Below are positions 8,497-17,075 of a stretch of DNA of 64,000 nucleotides, one piece after another (within the stretch, counting starts at the first letter, position 1; the number at the start of each line of letters is the position of its first letter). A program made the position numbers and the translations under genes. The stretch covers positions 62,001-126,000 of the forward strand of contig NZ_SRSH01000010.1 in the NCBI RefSeq assembly GCF_006175985.1, written 5' to 3'. This stretch comes from Methylotetracoccus oryzae (GTDB lineage: Bacteria > Pseudomonadota > Gammaproteobacteria > Methylococcales > Methylococcaceae). Under the pieces are notes generated by a model. It ran no database searches, was not told the origin of the DNA, and was given only the letters and a program-made list of their open reading frames with translations.

Positions 8497-8621
8497 CGTT
8501 TACTCCCAGGTTCGTTGGTTCGGCATGGGCCTGCGCACTGCCGTTTACCGGTCTCGCAGGCCGCCGTTCAGACGGGCGATCTGCAGCCGATGGGCGTAGC
8601 ACTTGTGTCAGGCTGATCGAA

Positions 8622-8636
8622 GCAAACGGCGTACCA
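8622..8636 (-). promoter_or_regulatory. Sigma-54 promoter of the nifB operon
   Basis: On the minus strand the sequence reads TGGTACGCCGTTTGC: -24 TGGTAC and -12 TTGC with exactly ten bases between GG and GC. It matches the sigma-54 consensus TGGCAC-N5-TTGC at all but one position. The nifB start lies about 126 bases downstream. Confidence 0.8.
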
Positions 8637-8692
8637 TTGAAAATTAGCCAAGCTAAACAGTCAGATAAGCTCCGGTTGGGTGGGTCTGGCGC

Positions 8693-8708
8693 TGTTCGGA
8701 GGGGAACA
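8693..8708. promoter_or_regulatory. NifA upstream activator site, proximal (nifB)
   Basis: Exact TGT-N10-ACA palindromic pattern (TGTTCGGAGGGGAACA), about 57 bases upstream of the -24 element of the nifB promoter. This matches the established NifA binding site. Confidence 0.75.
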
Positions 8709-8732
8709 AAACCTTTGTGCTTTGTCGGACTT

Positions 8733-8748
8733 TGTCGGAAAGACGACA
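8733..8748. promoter_or_regulatory. NifA upstream activator site, distal (nifB)
   Basis: A second exact TGT-N10-ACA site (TGTCGGAAAGACGACA), 40 bases from the first. Its extended form TTTGTC...GACA recurs at the other NifA-type sites in this window. Confidence 0.75.
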
Positions 8749-8911
8749 GGGGCGGGAGGCGGATCGCTCGCAGGGTCTCGGTATGGGGCACTGGCGGAAA
8801 GACCCGCGCAGACGGCGAGTCGAATCCTCACCTACCGGCGCATCGCACGGACGCGTTGGGGCAAGGGCCCGTGTCCGGACCGTACGCGATGGATAGCTTG
8901 TTCGCAGCGAC

Positions 8912-8941
8912 GTAGGTCCGATTAGCGCAGCGTAATCGGAC
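8912..8941 (+). repeat. REP element, left flank of the RAYT relic
   Basis: A GTAG tetranucleotide is followed by a hairpin with nine-base arms GTCCGATTA / TAATCGGAC and loop GCGCAGCG. The same unit occurs in the opposite orientation at 9525-9554 and again as a pair at 59735-59764 and 60227-60256. A 5' GTAG is typical of REPs processed by RAYT transposases. Confidence 0.85.
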
Positions 8942-8948
8942 GAATGAA

Positions 8949-9478
8949 TCAGGCATCCCCAGGCACAACGCCGGACGCATCCCCGCACCCGTCGGCAGGG
9001 TAGGCGCCGTGCGTACCATAAAGGTGAAAGGTGGAGTACGGCCAAACCGACATACGCTTCACCAGACCATGTTTTCGCGGATTCACGTGGACGTAATCCA
9101 CGTGCCCCTGAGTTGAGGCTTCATCGCGGGTCAGGTGTTCCCATTAACGCCGTTGCCAGTGCCACGCTCCCCGGCCGCTTCGCCTGCATCGGAAAGTCGT
9201 TCGGTCTTGGGCAATCCAAGGGAAAAGCTGCTTTCGATCAGACGCCACTGAGTGCTGAAGTCCGAGTCGTTCGGCGGCAGCATCCAGATACAATGCAGAT
9301 GATCGGGCAACACAGCCCAGGCGTTGATGTGGAAAGGGTTGCGCACCCAAACGCGCCGAACGGTTTCTCGCAAACGATCGATTTCGCGCACCACCCAATC
9401 GTTTCGATGCCGCTCCAGCAGGTTCACCTTGAAAGACCAGGTTCCTCCGGGGATGAACGCGCGTCGATAGCTGGCCAT
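8949..9478 (-). pseudogene. REP-associated tyrosine transposase (RAYT), frameshifted
   Basis: From ATG 9478 the frame reads MASYRRAFIPGGTWSFKVNLLE, then the metal-binding PDHLHCIW and RLIESSFS of Y1/RAYT transposases. An open frame continues only to 9131 and then loses homology. The missing C-terminus is found in another frame just beyond: WEHLTRDEAS, DYVHVNPRKHGLV and VWPYSTF, ending near 8949. A TAA replaces the tyrosine codon normally before WEH. The gene therefore carries a frameshift and a nonsense change and is probably inactive. It is enclosed by two inverted REPs. Confidence 0.8.
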
Positions 9479-9524
9479 GGCTTGGCTCTTCCTTGATGCC
9501 AAGCTTACCGCACTGGCACCATGC

Positions 9525-9554
9525 GTCCGATTACGCTGCGCTAATCGGACCTAC
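9525..9554 (-). repeat. REP element, right flank of the RAYT relic
   Basis: Reverse-oriented copy of the 8912-8941 unit: stem GTCCGATTA / TAATCGGAC followed by CTAC (GTAG on the minus strand). Together they form an inverted REP pair around the transposase relic. Confidence 0.85.
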
Positions 9555-9584
9555 GCGGGCTGACTCTGTGAGGTCGGAACGGCG

Positions 9585-11216
9585 CTAAAGCCGCTTGATC
9601 TCGATGTTGTACTTCTGGAGTGCGTAGTTCATCTGGCGGGTCGTCATGCCGAGGAAGCGGGCCGCCTTGGCCTGCACCCAGCCGCATTCCTCCATGGCCC
9701 AGATCAGCTTCTCGCGGGTCGAGGCGAACTGCGGCGCTTCTTCGCCATGGCGGTGCGACGCCGCATCGCGCGCCGGCAGCGGCGCGCTGGCGGACTCCGG
9801 CAGTTTCGGGGTCGGACTGACCATCTGAGTGACCGGCCGCAAGGCCATCGACAGACACATGTTGCGTTGGCAGGGGAGATTGATGTCCTGAATCGTTTTG
9901 CCCTTGGTCATGGCCGCCGTCCGCTCGACGCAGTTCTCCAGTTCGCGCACGTTGCCGGGCCAGTAGCAGTCGGTCATGATCTGCATCGCTTCGGGCGACA
10001 GGCTGACCTGACGGCCATTGGTGCGATTGAAACGCTCCAGAAAGTGCTCGACCAGCGGGGCGATATCCTCGCGCCGCTCGCGGAGCGGTGGCAGGATGAT
10101 CGAGATGACGTTGATGCGGAAATAGAGGTCAGCGCGAAAGTCCCCTTCCGTCACGGCTGCTTCGAGGTTACGGTTCGTGGCCGCAATCAAGCGCACGTCG
10201 ACCCGGATCGGCGTGTTGCCGCCCACCCGTTCGAATTCGCGCTCCTGCAGCACGCGCAGCAGTTTCACCTGAAAGGCCGGCGAGATTTCGCCGATCTCGT
10301 CGAGAAACAACGTTCCGCCGTCGGCCAACTCGAAGCGGCCCTTGCGTTCGGTGGTCGCGCCGGTGAAGGCGCCCTTTTCATGCCCGAACAATTCCGATTC
10401 CAGCAGCGTCTCGGACAGCGCGCCACAGTTGACTCGGACGAACGGGCCGTTGCGTCGCGGGCTCAGTTGGTGGATGGCGTTGGCGATGATTTCCTTGCCG
10501 GTGCCGCTTTCGCCGCGCAGCAGTACGGTCGAGTGCACGGACGCGGCCCGCTCCACGTCGCCGAACACGTCCTGCATCGGACGACTGTTGCCGATGACGT
10601 TCACCAGCCCCTGCACGGGGCGAACTTCCTTTTGCAGGCGATGCTGCTCGTGCATCAACTGCTCACGCTCTGTCGCGACATGCCGGTGCAGGCGCAGCGT
10701 GTGACTGATCAGGTTCGCGACCATCTTCAGCAGCCGGACATCGTCCTGCAGCGAGCCGCGATAGGCGCTCATGTCGCGATCGACGCTGACCACGCCGATG
10801 GTTTCGTTAGCAATCTTGATGGGGATGCCGACGTAGGCGATCACATCGCCGCTGGCCAGTTCGCGCGAACCGGTGCGATTCAGGAATTGGGGTTCGTCGG
10901 CAACGTTCGGAATGACGATGGGCAGGCCGGTCTTGATGATCTGGCCGATGATGCCCTCGCCTTTGCGGAACCGGCCGCGATCGATCTGGTCCTGGCTCAG
11001 TCCGCTTGCCCCAATGATATGCACGTCGCCGCTGTCCTGCACCAAGGCGATCATGCAGCGGCACATGTGCATGTGCGACGACAGCAGGTTCAGGACATCC
11101 CGCATACCCTTGCACAGATCCAGGGACGAGCCCAGGATCTTGCTGATCTCGTAGATCGTGATGAGCTGTAAAGTATCAGCAGTTTCAGCTGCTTGCGATT
11201 CGCTTTTGGCCAACAA
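9585..11216 (-). CDS. nifA: NifA, sigma-54-dependent activator of nif genes (cysteine-motif type)
   Basis: 543 residues. Domain order: N-terminal GAF (about 20-175), AAA+ sigma-54-interaction domain (about 205-440) with Walker [24 protein letters not shown] and Walker [11 protein letters not shown], then an interdomain linker and a Fis-type HTH ([22 protein letters not shown]). Cysteines 417, 429, 449 and 454 form C-x11-C-x19-C-x4-C, the motif that makes rhizobial NifA directly oxygen-sensitive. No nifL is present next to it. It activates the sigma-54 promoters listed here through TGT-N10-ACA sites. A strong sigma-54 promoter lies upstream of nifA itself. Confidence 0.96.
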   Translation of the reverse strand: MLAKSESQAAETADTLQLITIYEISKILGSSLDLCKGMRDVLNLLSSHMHMCRCMIALVQDSGDVHIIGASGLSQDQIDRGRFRKGEGIIGQIIKTGLPIVIPNVADEPQFLNRTGSRELASGDVIAYVGIPIKIANETIGVVSVDRDMSAYRGSLQDDVRLLKMVANLISHTLRLHRHVATEREQLMHEQHRLQKEVRPVQGLVNVIGNSRPMQDVFGDVERAASVHSTVLLRGESGTGKEIIANAIHQLSPRRNGPFVRVNCGALSETLLESELFGHEKGAFTGATTERKGRFELADGGTLFLDEIGEISPAFQVKLLRVLQEREFERVGGNTPIRVDVRLIAATNRNLEAAVTEGDFRADLYFRINVISIILPPLRERREDIAPLVEHFLERFNRTNGRQVSLSPEAMQIMTDCYWPGNVRELENCVERTAAMTKGKTIQDINLPCQRNMCLSMALRPVTQMVSPTPKLPESASAPLPARDAASHRHGEEAPQFASTREKLIWAMEECGWVQAKAARFLGMTTRQMNYALQKYNIEIKRL

Positions 11217-11322
11217 AGGTAACTCCGCAAAGTGGGTGGCAGCAGGGGCACGAGTGGGTGCCGATCCGGGAGCAGCCGTTCCCTCTTAAGTGCTGTTGAC
11301 GATCGTCTGTAGAAGATATCAA

Positions 11323-11337
11323 GCAACTCGGGTGCCA
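11323..11337 (-). promoter_or_regulatory. Sigma-54 promoter of nifA
   Basis: The minus strand reads TGGCACCCGAGTTGC, a near-perfect sigma-54 promoter (TGGCAC-N5-TTGC) about 107 bases before the nifA ATG. No TGT-N10-ACA site was seen in the ~150 bases upstream of it. The activator may be NtrC or distantly bound NifA; no clear NtrC palindrome was found. Confidence 0.8.
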
Positions 11338-11432
11338 GGATGTGGCGCTCCGCTGCGGTGCGATGGGGATGAGAGGCGTGGCGGTCGGTAATATCCGGCC
11401 GGCGCGATGCCGGCCTGGGACCCCGCGGGATG

Positions 11433-11453
11433 CCCCGGATGTAGTGTCCGGGG
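11433..11453 (-). terminator. Possible stem-loop terminator after cysE
   Basis: Inverted repeat CCCCGGA / TCCGGGG with a seven-base loop, four bases downstream of the cysE stop. It lacks a clear run of U residues, so it may be a weak terminator or an RNA-stabilising hairpin separating cysE from the nifA promoter. Confidence 0.35.
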
Positions 11454-11456
11454 AGC

Positions 11457-12314
11457 CTATTGGAATCCGGGTTTGGATTGCCTGTGCGGGGTGGCGCAGG
11501 CACAGGTGTCGACGGCTTCCAGTTTCGGGATCGGCGCCCCGGCATCCCGGATGTCGGTGGGCTGGGTCGCTTCCAGGCGGCCCTCGAGCACCGCAATCCG
11601 GTCCAGTAGTTCTGCCAGCGTCTGGTTGATCACATCGGGGATCCGGTCGTGGTCCAGGTGGACCCCGCTCGGATTCATTGCGACGCCTTCCCGGGATTGC
11701 ACCACGCGCCCCGGAATGCCAACGACGGTCTTGTTGGCCGGCACGCTTTTGACGACCACCGAATTGGCGCCGACACGGACATTGTCGCCGAGCGCAATCG
11801 GGCCGAGGATTTTCGCGCCGGCGCCGACCAGCACACCATTGCCGAGCCGGGGGTGGCGCCGGCCCTTGCTCCAGCTGGTGCCGCCCAGCGTCACGCCATG
11901 GTAGAGCGTCACATCGTCGCCTATGACCGCCGTTTCCCCGATCACCACGCCCGCACCATGATCGATGAAGAAGCGGCGCCCGATCCGCGCACCCGGATGG
12001 ATGTCGACATTGGTGCAGCAGCGCGAAAAAAAGGCCAGCCAGCGCGCGGCATAGCGGAAGCCGCGACGCCACAGCCGATGATTCAGACGATGGAGCAGGA
12101 TGGCGTGCACCCCGGGATAGGTCGTCACGACTTCGAAGCGGTTCCGCGCGGCCGGATCGCGCTCGAAGACGCAGGTGACGTCTTCGGCCCACTGTGCGAA
12201 AAGCTTTAGCGGTGGCGCCAGCGGGGTTGCCGAAGCGCTCCATCGGGGCGCTGTGATGCCGGGTTGGGTCGGAGTCTCGCGCTGCATGGTCTGCGGTGGC
12301 ATCCGGTTGGTCAT
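11457..12314 (-). CDS. cysE: Serine O-acetyltransferase (nif-associated CysE/NifP)
   Basis: 285 residues. It acetylates serine to O-acetylserine, the precursor of cysteine and so of nitrogenase sulfur. Seen in the sequence are the acyltransferase left-handed beta-helix hexapeptides ([44 protein letters not shown] shows the repeated I-G-x-x-V pattern in parts), the His/Asp pair in [12 protein letters not shown], and [15 protein letters not shown]. The C-terminal tail has a Cys-rich TCACATP end. Dedicated nif CysE copies support high cysteine demand. Its promoter region carries sigma-54 and NifA-type sites, shared with the divergent Fe-S gene. Confidence 0.93.
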   Translation of the reverse strand: MTNRMPPQTMQRETPTQPGITAPRWSASATPLAPPLKLFAQWAEDVTCVFERDPAARNRFEVVTTYPGVHAILLHRLNHRLWRRGFRYAARWLAFFSRCCTNVDIHPGARIGRRFFIDHGAGVVIGETAVIGDDVTLYHGVTLGGTSWSKGRRHPRLGNGVLVGAGAKILGPIALGDNVRVGANSVVVKSVPANKTVVGIPGRVVQSREGVAMNPSGVHLDHDRIPDVINQTLAELLDRIAVLEGRLEATQPTDIRDAGAPIPKLEAVDTCACATPHRQSKPGFQ

Positions 12315-12511
12315 GGTTCAGTGTCTCCGACGGGTTGCCCGCTGCATTCGTCCGGCTCGGCGGAGGGTCACGCCGGGATTCCGATTCGCTGCATCTCACC
12401 GAAACGGTGCGAGGGCCCAATCGTCTCGCCGGAAATGACCGATGGCGCTTGCGCCACCAGTCCGCTCGTGCTCGCCGTCGATCGGGCAACGGGTGTTACC
12501 TGTCGGAGCAA

Positions 12512-12526
12512 GCAAGATGTCCGCCA
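12512..12526 (-). promoter_or_regulatory. Candidate sigma-54 promoter of cysE
   Basis: The minus strand reads TGGCGGACATCTTGC: TGG and TTGC with the required GG-N10-GC spacing. The -24 box differs from TGGCAC at its last two bases. It lies about 198 bases before the cysE start and 68 bases from the nearer NifA site. Confidence 0.55.
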
Positions 12527-12593
12527 TCCCCGTTGTGTGTTACAGGTGTATGATTATTATGATGTTGTACCGGTCGTGCGGTCGTTTCTTTCC

Positions 12594-12609
12594 TGTCGCA
12601 AAGCTGACA
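12594..12609. promoter_or_regulatory. NifA upstream activator site, cysE side
   Basis: TGTCGCAAAGCTGACA fits TGT-N10-ACA exactly and is followed by AAG, giving the extended TGTC...GACAAA form. It is placed 68 bases upstream of the cysE-facing sigma-54 site. Confidence 0.7.
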
Positions 12610-12655
12610 AAGCGGGCCTCGCCGCACCGGCGAAAGTCCGCGACTTGGAGCCTTT

Positions 12656-12671
12656 TGTCAGGGTTGCGACA
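12656..12671. promoter_or_regulatory. NifA upstream activator site, Fe-S gene side
   Basis: TGTCAGGGTTGCGACA fits TGT-N10-ACA exactly, with a TTT prefix. It is 76 bases upstream of the plus-strand sigma-54 promoter. The two sites form a near-symmetric divergent control region. Confidence 0.7.
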
Positions 12672-12746
12672 GGGCGGGGGCTTTCCCTTGCTCAGGTCGT
12701 GCGACGAGTTGCCCGCAGATTCAGCGGCTTAGGAAGGACCACTTCC

Positions 12747-12761
12747 TGGCACCCGATTTGC
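12747..12761 (+). promoter_or_regulatory. Sigma-54 promoter of the Fe-S oxidoreductase gene
   Basis: TGGCACCCGATTTGC matches TGGCAC-N5-TTGC exactly. Because transcription would start about 12 bases beyond it, any translation start before about 12773 is excluded, which decides the gene start at 12926. Confidence 0.85.
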
Positions 12762-12925
12762 TGCACCAAGAATCGGATCTGAGCTGCAGCCACGCTGACC
12801 CGATCCCGGCTCGTCCCGGCGGGAGGTGTTGTCGGGATACCGGCGCATCGGTTGCGGCAGCGATCGCGTCACCAAGCCGCGCGACCGGCCCCAGTCGCCT
12901 CCCGATCCAGACCGCGGACGCAGGA

Positions 12926-14278
12926 ATGATGGATACCCAACTCGACTGGTCCCCCTACGACAGCTATGGACTGGGCGACGCCTTTGCCGCCACGCCGTCG
13001 GCTGGCGGCGCGTTCGGCAAGGCGGCCGCGGTCTGTATCGGTAACCGGCAGTGTCAGCGCACCGGCAACGGGGTCATGTGCCCGAGTTTCCGGGTGACCG
13101 ACGACCCGGCGCACTCGACCCAGCACCGCGCCGCGACCCTGAAGGCGGCGCTGAACGGGGAATACGGCCCGCAGCCGTTCATCGGCCCCGAACTGGAGGC
13201 GGCGATGGATCTATGCGTCGGGTGCAAGGGCTGCAAGCGTGAATGCCCGAACGGCGTGGACATGGCCTTGCTGCGCGTCGAGTCGCTTGCGCAGCGCTGG
13301 GCCCAACTCGGCGGTCCGCCGGGGCGCGAGCGCCTGTTGGCCAACCTGCCACGCCTGGCACCGTGGTTGGGGCGGCTCAACTGGCTGATCCGGTTGCGCC
13401 GCCGTTTCCCGGTGCTGGCCCGCCTGGGTGAGCGCTGGCTCGGCATTGCGGCGCAGCGTTCATTGCCGGAGGGCCGCGCGAGCAGCTTCCTCAACGGACA
13501 GTCACGCGAACCGCTCGGCCTGCCGCAGGGGCGCGCAGTGGTGCTACTCGTCGACACGTTTTCGAACCATTTCGAGCCGGCCAATGCGCAAGCGGCCGTG
13601 GACGTCCTGCTGGCAGCAGGCTATCGGATCCATCTGGCCCGTCCCACGGAGGGGCAGCGCCCCCTGTGTTGCGGTCGCACCTATCTGTCGAACGGGCTGG
13701 TGGCCCAGGCGCGCGCCGAGGCGGAGAGAATGATCGCTGCGCTCGTTGATTACGCCGAGCGCGGACTCCCGATCATCGGCTTGGAACCCTCCTGCCTGTT
13801 GATGTTGCGCGACGAGTATTTCGCGCTCGGGCTCGGACCGGCGGCGGCCAAGGTCGCGAAATCTGCGCTGCTGCTGGAGGAGTTCCTGGCCAAGGAACAC
13901 GACGCCAAGCGGCTCGAACTGCCGCTGCGGCCCTTGCCGGCACGGCGCGCACTCGTGCACGGCCACTGCCACCAGAAAGCCTTCGGGGCGATGAAATCGA
14001 TGCGCAAGGTACTGGGTCTGGTTCCCGACCTGGAATTCGAATTGATCGAGTCGAGTTGTTGCGGTATGGCCGGCGCGTTCGGCCTGGAAGCGGAGCACTA
14101 CGCCGTCTCGATGCGCATGGGCGAGCTGTCGCTATTGCCGGCGGTGCGGCAGGCCGAGTCCGATGCGCTGGTGGTGGCCAACGGCACCAGTTGCCGCCAT
14201 CAGATTCACGATGGTGCGGGCCGGGAGAGTGTGCATCTGGCGCGGGTGCTGCAGGCGGCGCTGGACCGCCCGGGCTGA
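12926..14278 (+). CDS. 4Fe-4S / CCG-domain oxidoreductase subunit under NifA control
   Basis: 450 residues from the tandem ATG at 12926. The N-terminus has a cysteine group (CIGNRQCQRTG), then a classical ferredoxin motif CVGCKGCKRECPNGVDM (C-x2-C-x2-C-x3-CP). The C-terminal half has two CCG-type cysteine-rich domains, with PLCCGRTYLS, GLEPSCLLML, HGHCHQKAFG and ESSCCGMAGAFG, as in GlcF/GlpC/HdrB proteins. These bind non-cubane or 4Fe-4S clusters and pass electrons between a flavin partner and an acceptor. It looks like the Fe-S half of a GlcF-like or D-lactate-dehydrogenase-like enzyme; no FAD subunit is adjacent. The promoter suggests electron supply during nitrogen fixation. Confidence 0.85.
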   Translation: MMDTQLDWSPYDSYGLGDAFAATPSAGGAFGKAAAVCIGNRQCQRTGNGVMCPSFRVTDDPAHSTQHRAATLKAALNGEYGPQPFIGPELEAAMDLCVGCKGCKRECPNGVDMALLRVESLAQRWAQLGGPPGRERLLANLPRLAPWLGRLNWLIRLRRRFPVLARLGERWLGIAAQRSLPEGRASSFLNGQSREPLGLPQGRAVVLLVDTFSNHFEPANAQAAVDVLLAAGYRIHLARPTEGQRPLCCGRTYLSNGLVAQARAEAERMIAALVDYAERGLPIIGLEPSCLLMLRDEYFALGLGPAAAKVAKSALLLEEFLAKEHDAKRLELPLRPLPARRALVHGHCHQKAFGAMKSMRKVLGLVPDLEFELIESSCCGMAGAFGLEAEHYAVSMRMGELSLLPAVRQAESDALVVANGTSCRHQIHDGAGRESVHLARVLQAALDRPG

Positions 14279-14401
14279 GCGCAGGGCTGGCGTATTGGTT
14301 GCCAGGGATCGCGAACGGAACCGGCGAGCGCGACGATGACGCTGCGCGTCACGGGAGGCGAGCCGCCGCGGCTGACGGCTCGCTGCCGCGCAGTGATTGA
14401 A

Positions 14402-16105
14402 CTAGGGCGTGACCTCGCAACTGGTGTTCGTGTCGCCCGCCGCGCAGGTATCCTGGCCGGGGCCGCCGTTCACCGTGTCACTGCCTGCGCCGCCACAGAT
14501 GACATCGTTGCCGCCCAAGCCGAAAATCGTGTCATTGCCGTCGAGGCCGGCGATGACATCCCGACCGGGCGTGCCGTATATCGCGTCGTCTCCGGACGTG
14601 CCCAGGATCGTCGCGCGCTGGCCGTTGCACATGACCGGACTTGCCGGGACGCCCTCGCTTCCCAGAATGTACACCGCGTTGAACGGCGTGCTGCCGGCGC
14701 CACTGTTCCTCACGGTCAGCTTGACCGCGACCGCGTCGCTCTCCGCGCTATCGATCTGTAACGACAAGTGGTCGCTCAGACTGCCATTGGGACCTGCGAC
14801 GATGCGTCCATCTGGTAGGGTGTCGCCATTCGCGACGATTTTTTTGATCGCGCCGCCCCGGGACGAAACGTGGTATAGGCCTTGTTTGCCGGCCTCGTCC
14901 TTCCCCAGGAAGAAGACACTGGTGCCGGAAAAGCTGAAGCCGCCGCCCGCCAGGGTGCCCTGTAGGGGGTCGTCGCGCGTGAATTTGCCCGTGCCGCCGG
15001 GAACTGCCATGTTCGAGTCGACCAAACGGATGACTCGTCCCGGCGCGTAGGGTGGCAGGGTGTCCGGTGTGCCGGGCGCGCGGGGGAAGCCGGCGTTGTA
15101 GATGAAGCTGTAGATTCCAGCCAGATCCCGCGTTCCCCCGACAGAGATCGGCGTTGCAGCACCCATGAACACGACGCTCCGGTTCTCGATCTGCGGTGCC
15201 TGGAGTCGAAAGTTGTCAAACGCTCGTTGCGCCGGATCGTTCGGCACCTTGTCGCCGCGTTCGGCCGATACGACCACCTCCAGTTCTGCGCCGGTATCCC
15301 GGAGGGAAACAATAGGTCCGGTGCCGAAGCCGTTACTCGTGTCCGAGACCAATCTACGATTGTTGTAGTCCGACAACTGGCAGCATTCCGGGTTATTAAA
15401 AATGCTATTCCCGCCGAGTAGTCGGTCATCCGCAATTTCGAACACGGTGCCACCCGTGTTGCGAACGCGATAACTTCCGCCATCGCCGATAGCCGTGTCC
15501 TGATTGAATATCAGCAGACCATTGTCCTGGGCGATGACGACTGCGGCGCCAAAGGTGAAACGGTGAAAGTTGCCGGTGTAGCCCTGAGCATCCGGAACGG
15601 CGGTGTTCGTGTCGACCAGGATCGTCGGCGCCGCCGGATCGTGAGCGGCTTTGCCGAGAAAGCCGTAGAGTTCGCCCAACGGCGTGATGGTCCTGCCGCT
15701 GAACGCGACGCGTCCCGCATCGACATTGAACGGCGCGAAACCATAGCCGGTCGCGTACCCTATCAGGGAACTGCCGGTGCCGGGATACGGGTCGGTGTCA
15801 TCGATCAACCGCGCCAGGGTTCCGGTCTGCGTGTCGTATGACCATAAGTGGCTCGAGAGGGGCGCCGCACCCGACACCGTCAGCGGGAAGACAACATAAC
15901 GACCGTCAAATGCCGGGGCATTCTCGACACCTCCGGGCATCGCCATCAATTGACTGGGCCCCAGCGTGATTCCAGGCGGGATCTGTCTGACGTCGTACAC
16001 CCTGCGGAAGCTGACGTTGCCCGCGTGCGCGGCCAAGGTAACCGCCAGCAGTGGTGTGCCGACGAGGGCAAGGGAAACTCGACGAAGCTTGAATGGTTTA
16101 CGCAT
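14402..16105 (-). CDS. Secreted protein with C-terminal RTX-type calcium-binding repeats
   Basis: 567 residues, ATG 16105 preceded by GGAGG. An N-terminal signal peptide is visible (basic KPFKLRRVS, hydrophobic LALVGTPLLAVTLAAHA, cleavage after AHA). The main body is a beta-rich domain of unknown family that could form a propeller (DGRYVVFPLTVSG, GRVAFSGRTITP, ENRSVVFMGA). Near the C-terminus, repeats of the form GG-N-D-x-I-x-G (GLDGNDTIFGLGGNDVICGG) match hemolysin-type calcium-binding nonapeptides. A terminal cysteine pair follows (DTCAAG, TSCEVTP). It has a Sec signal rather than only a type-I signal, which is a little unusual for RTX proteins. Convergent with the Fe-S gene. Confidence 0.8.
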   Translation of the reverse strand: MRKPFKLRRVSLALVGTPLLAVTLAAHAGNVSFRRVYDVRQIPPGITLGPSQLMAMPGGVENAPAFDGRYVVFPLTVSGAAPLSSHLWSYDTQTGTLARLIDDTDPYPGTGSSLIGYATGYGFAPFNVDAGRVAFSGRTITPLGELYGFLGKAAHDPAAPTILVDTNTAVPDAQGYTGNFHRFTFGAAVVIAQDNGLLIFNQDTAIGDGGSYRVRNTGGTVFEIADDRLLGGNSIFNNPECCQLSDYNNRRLVSDTSNGFGTGPIVSLRDTGAELEVVVSAERGDKVPNDPAQRAFDNFRLQAPQIENRSVVFMGAATPISVGGTRDLAGIYSFIYNAGFPRAPGTPDTLPPYAPGRVIRLVDSNMAVPGGTGKFTRDDPLQGTLAGGGFSFSGTSVFFLGKDEAGKQGLYHVSSRGGAIKKIVANGDTLPDGRIVAGPNGSLSDHLSLQIDSAESDAVAVKLTVRNSGAGSTPFNAVYILGSEGVPASPVMCNGQRATILGTSGDDAIYGTPGRDVIAGLDGNDTIFGLGGNDVICGGAGSDTVNGGPGQDTCAAGDTNTSCEVTP

Positions 16106-16826
16106 ACCCGTTCCTCCAGGAAGTGATGACGGGCTGGCTGGGGACATAACGAGACGACGGCATCCCGGCCAGAATCCAGTGAAGTGAGACCGTGTCCCTG
16201 GCTCTCCCGTCCGAGCGGCCATGTTGGTTCTCGGAGCCCCCGTGCATCGGGAAGTCAGGATGGCAAATAGGTGTAGTCGACCTATCGCTCCGGCATGGTG
16301 CGTCGGGGTTTTCCTTACGTCAAGGCGTAAGGTTGGCTTAGACTGGACTTGCGGTTATTGGGGTGGGAGCGCGACTCTGTCGGCGCTTCTTCGGAAGGCC
16401 CCGGGCCGCAGGGCGGGGTACCTTCCGGAAAGTGTATCGCCGCTACAGTGGCGCGATGCTCCAGCTCATCTTGCCGGGCCTCGGTGGTGCGGTCACGACG
16501 AGGACGGTTCGCTGGGCGCGGTCGGTGCGTTCACCCTTCGTTGGCGGCGACGAACGATCAAGTGTCGCGACATCGGCCGGCTTCACGTCAGTCGTTTGTT
16601 GTGGCATGGCATTACCTCGTCAATATCGGCTATGGGCTGGTTGGCGACGGGATCCGGCTCGCGGGTGCGGCCGCTCGTTGCGAGGACAACCGCTTGCGTC
16701 TCGGCCGCGGATGTCCCGCTCGATCGCTCTCTCGCTCAAACCTAGGAAATAACCGTGCCATCAATATAAAGGATTGTCTCTATTACGGAAACGGACTTGT
16801 GGCAGGGCTGAATTCGATGCTCACTT

Positions 16827-16842
16827 TGTCATTCTTTCGACA
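16827..16842. promoter_or_regulatory. NifA-type upstream activator site
   Basis: TGTCATTCTTTCGACA, exact TGT-N10-ACA in the extended CTTTGTC...GACAG form shared with the nif sites. Confidence 0.55.
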
Positions 16843-16856
16843 GATGGGAGGGACTT

Positions 16857-16872
16857 TGTCATCTTTGTGACA
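16857..16872. promoter_or_regulatory. NifA-type upstream activator site, second copy
   Basis: TGTCATCTTTGTGACA, exact TGT-N10-ACA, 30 bases (about three helical turns) from the first copy. Confidence 0.55.
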
Positions 16873-16972
16873 ATGGCCCGGAGCCGGTTGCATGCCGACC
16901 GTCATGTAACGCACGGAATTCGGTCGACAACACGATCCCCTGGCGCGAGGCGATCCGGATACGTATCGGGAC

Positions 16973-16987
16973 TGGTCTCCATCAAGC
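16973..16987 (+). promoter_or_regulatory. Weak sigma-54-like element before the FAD oxidase
   Basis: TGGTCTCCATCAAGC has the GG-N10-GC spacing and lies 100 bases from the NifA-type pair. The -12 box is AAGC rather than TTGC, so support is modest. Confidence 0.25.
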
Positions 16988-17075
16988 ACAATCCGGTTGA
17001 GCCGGCGGTTAGGGTCGCATACAGTGACTGTCGCAATTTCGCGGCCCCACAGCTTGATTGAGGTCCAATCCGGTC

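Larger units (their letters stand above)
16106..17075. other. Long intergenic region with NifA-type sites, no gene recognised
   Basis: No convincing gene was seen on either strand; the short open frames have no recognisable domain. The right half contains two TGT-N10-ACA sites and a weak GG-N10-GC element. A GC-rich imperfect hairpin is present around 16392-16427. Confidence 0.5.

Noticed and set aside
9084..9104. CACGTGGA-CGTAA-TCCACGTG inverted repeat as an operator
   Set aside because: It falls inside the decayed RAYT coding sequence (HVDYVHV) and has a diverged counterpart at the same place in the second relic.
9747..11171. 474-codon open frame on the plus strand opposite nifA
   Set aside because: It mirrors nifA in antisense, has no recognisable domain and the composition expected of a GC-rich shadow frame.
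12758..12925. Earlier in-frame start for the Fe-S oxidoreductase
   Set aside because: The first start codon lies within the sigma-54 promoter at 12747-12761, so it is upstream of the transcript; the added residues are not conserved-looking.
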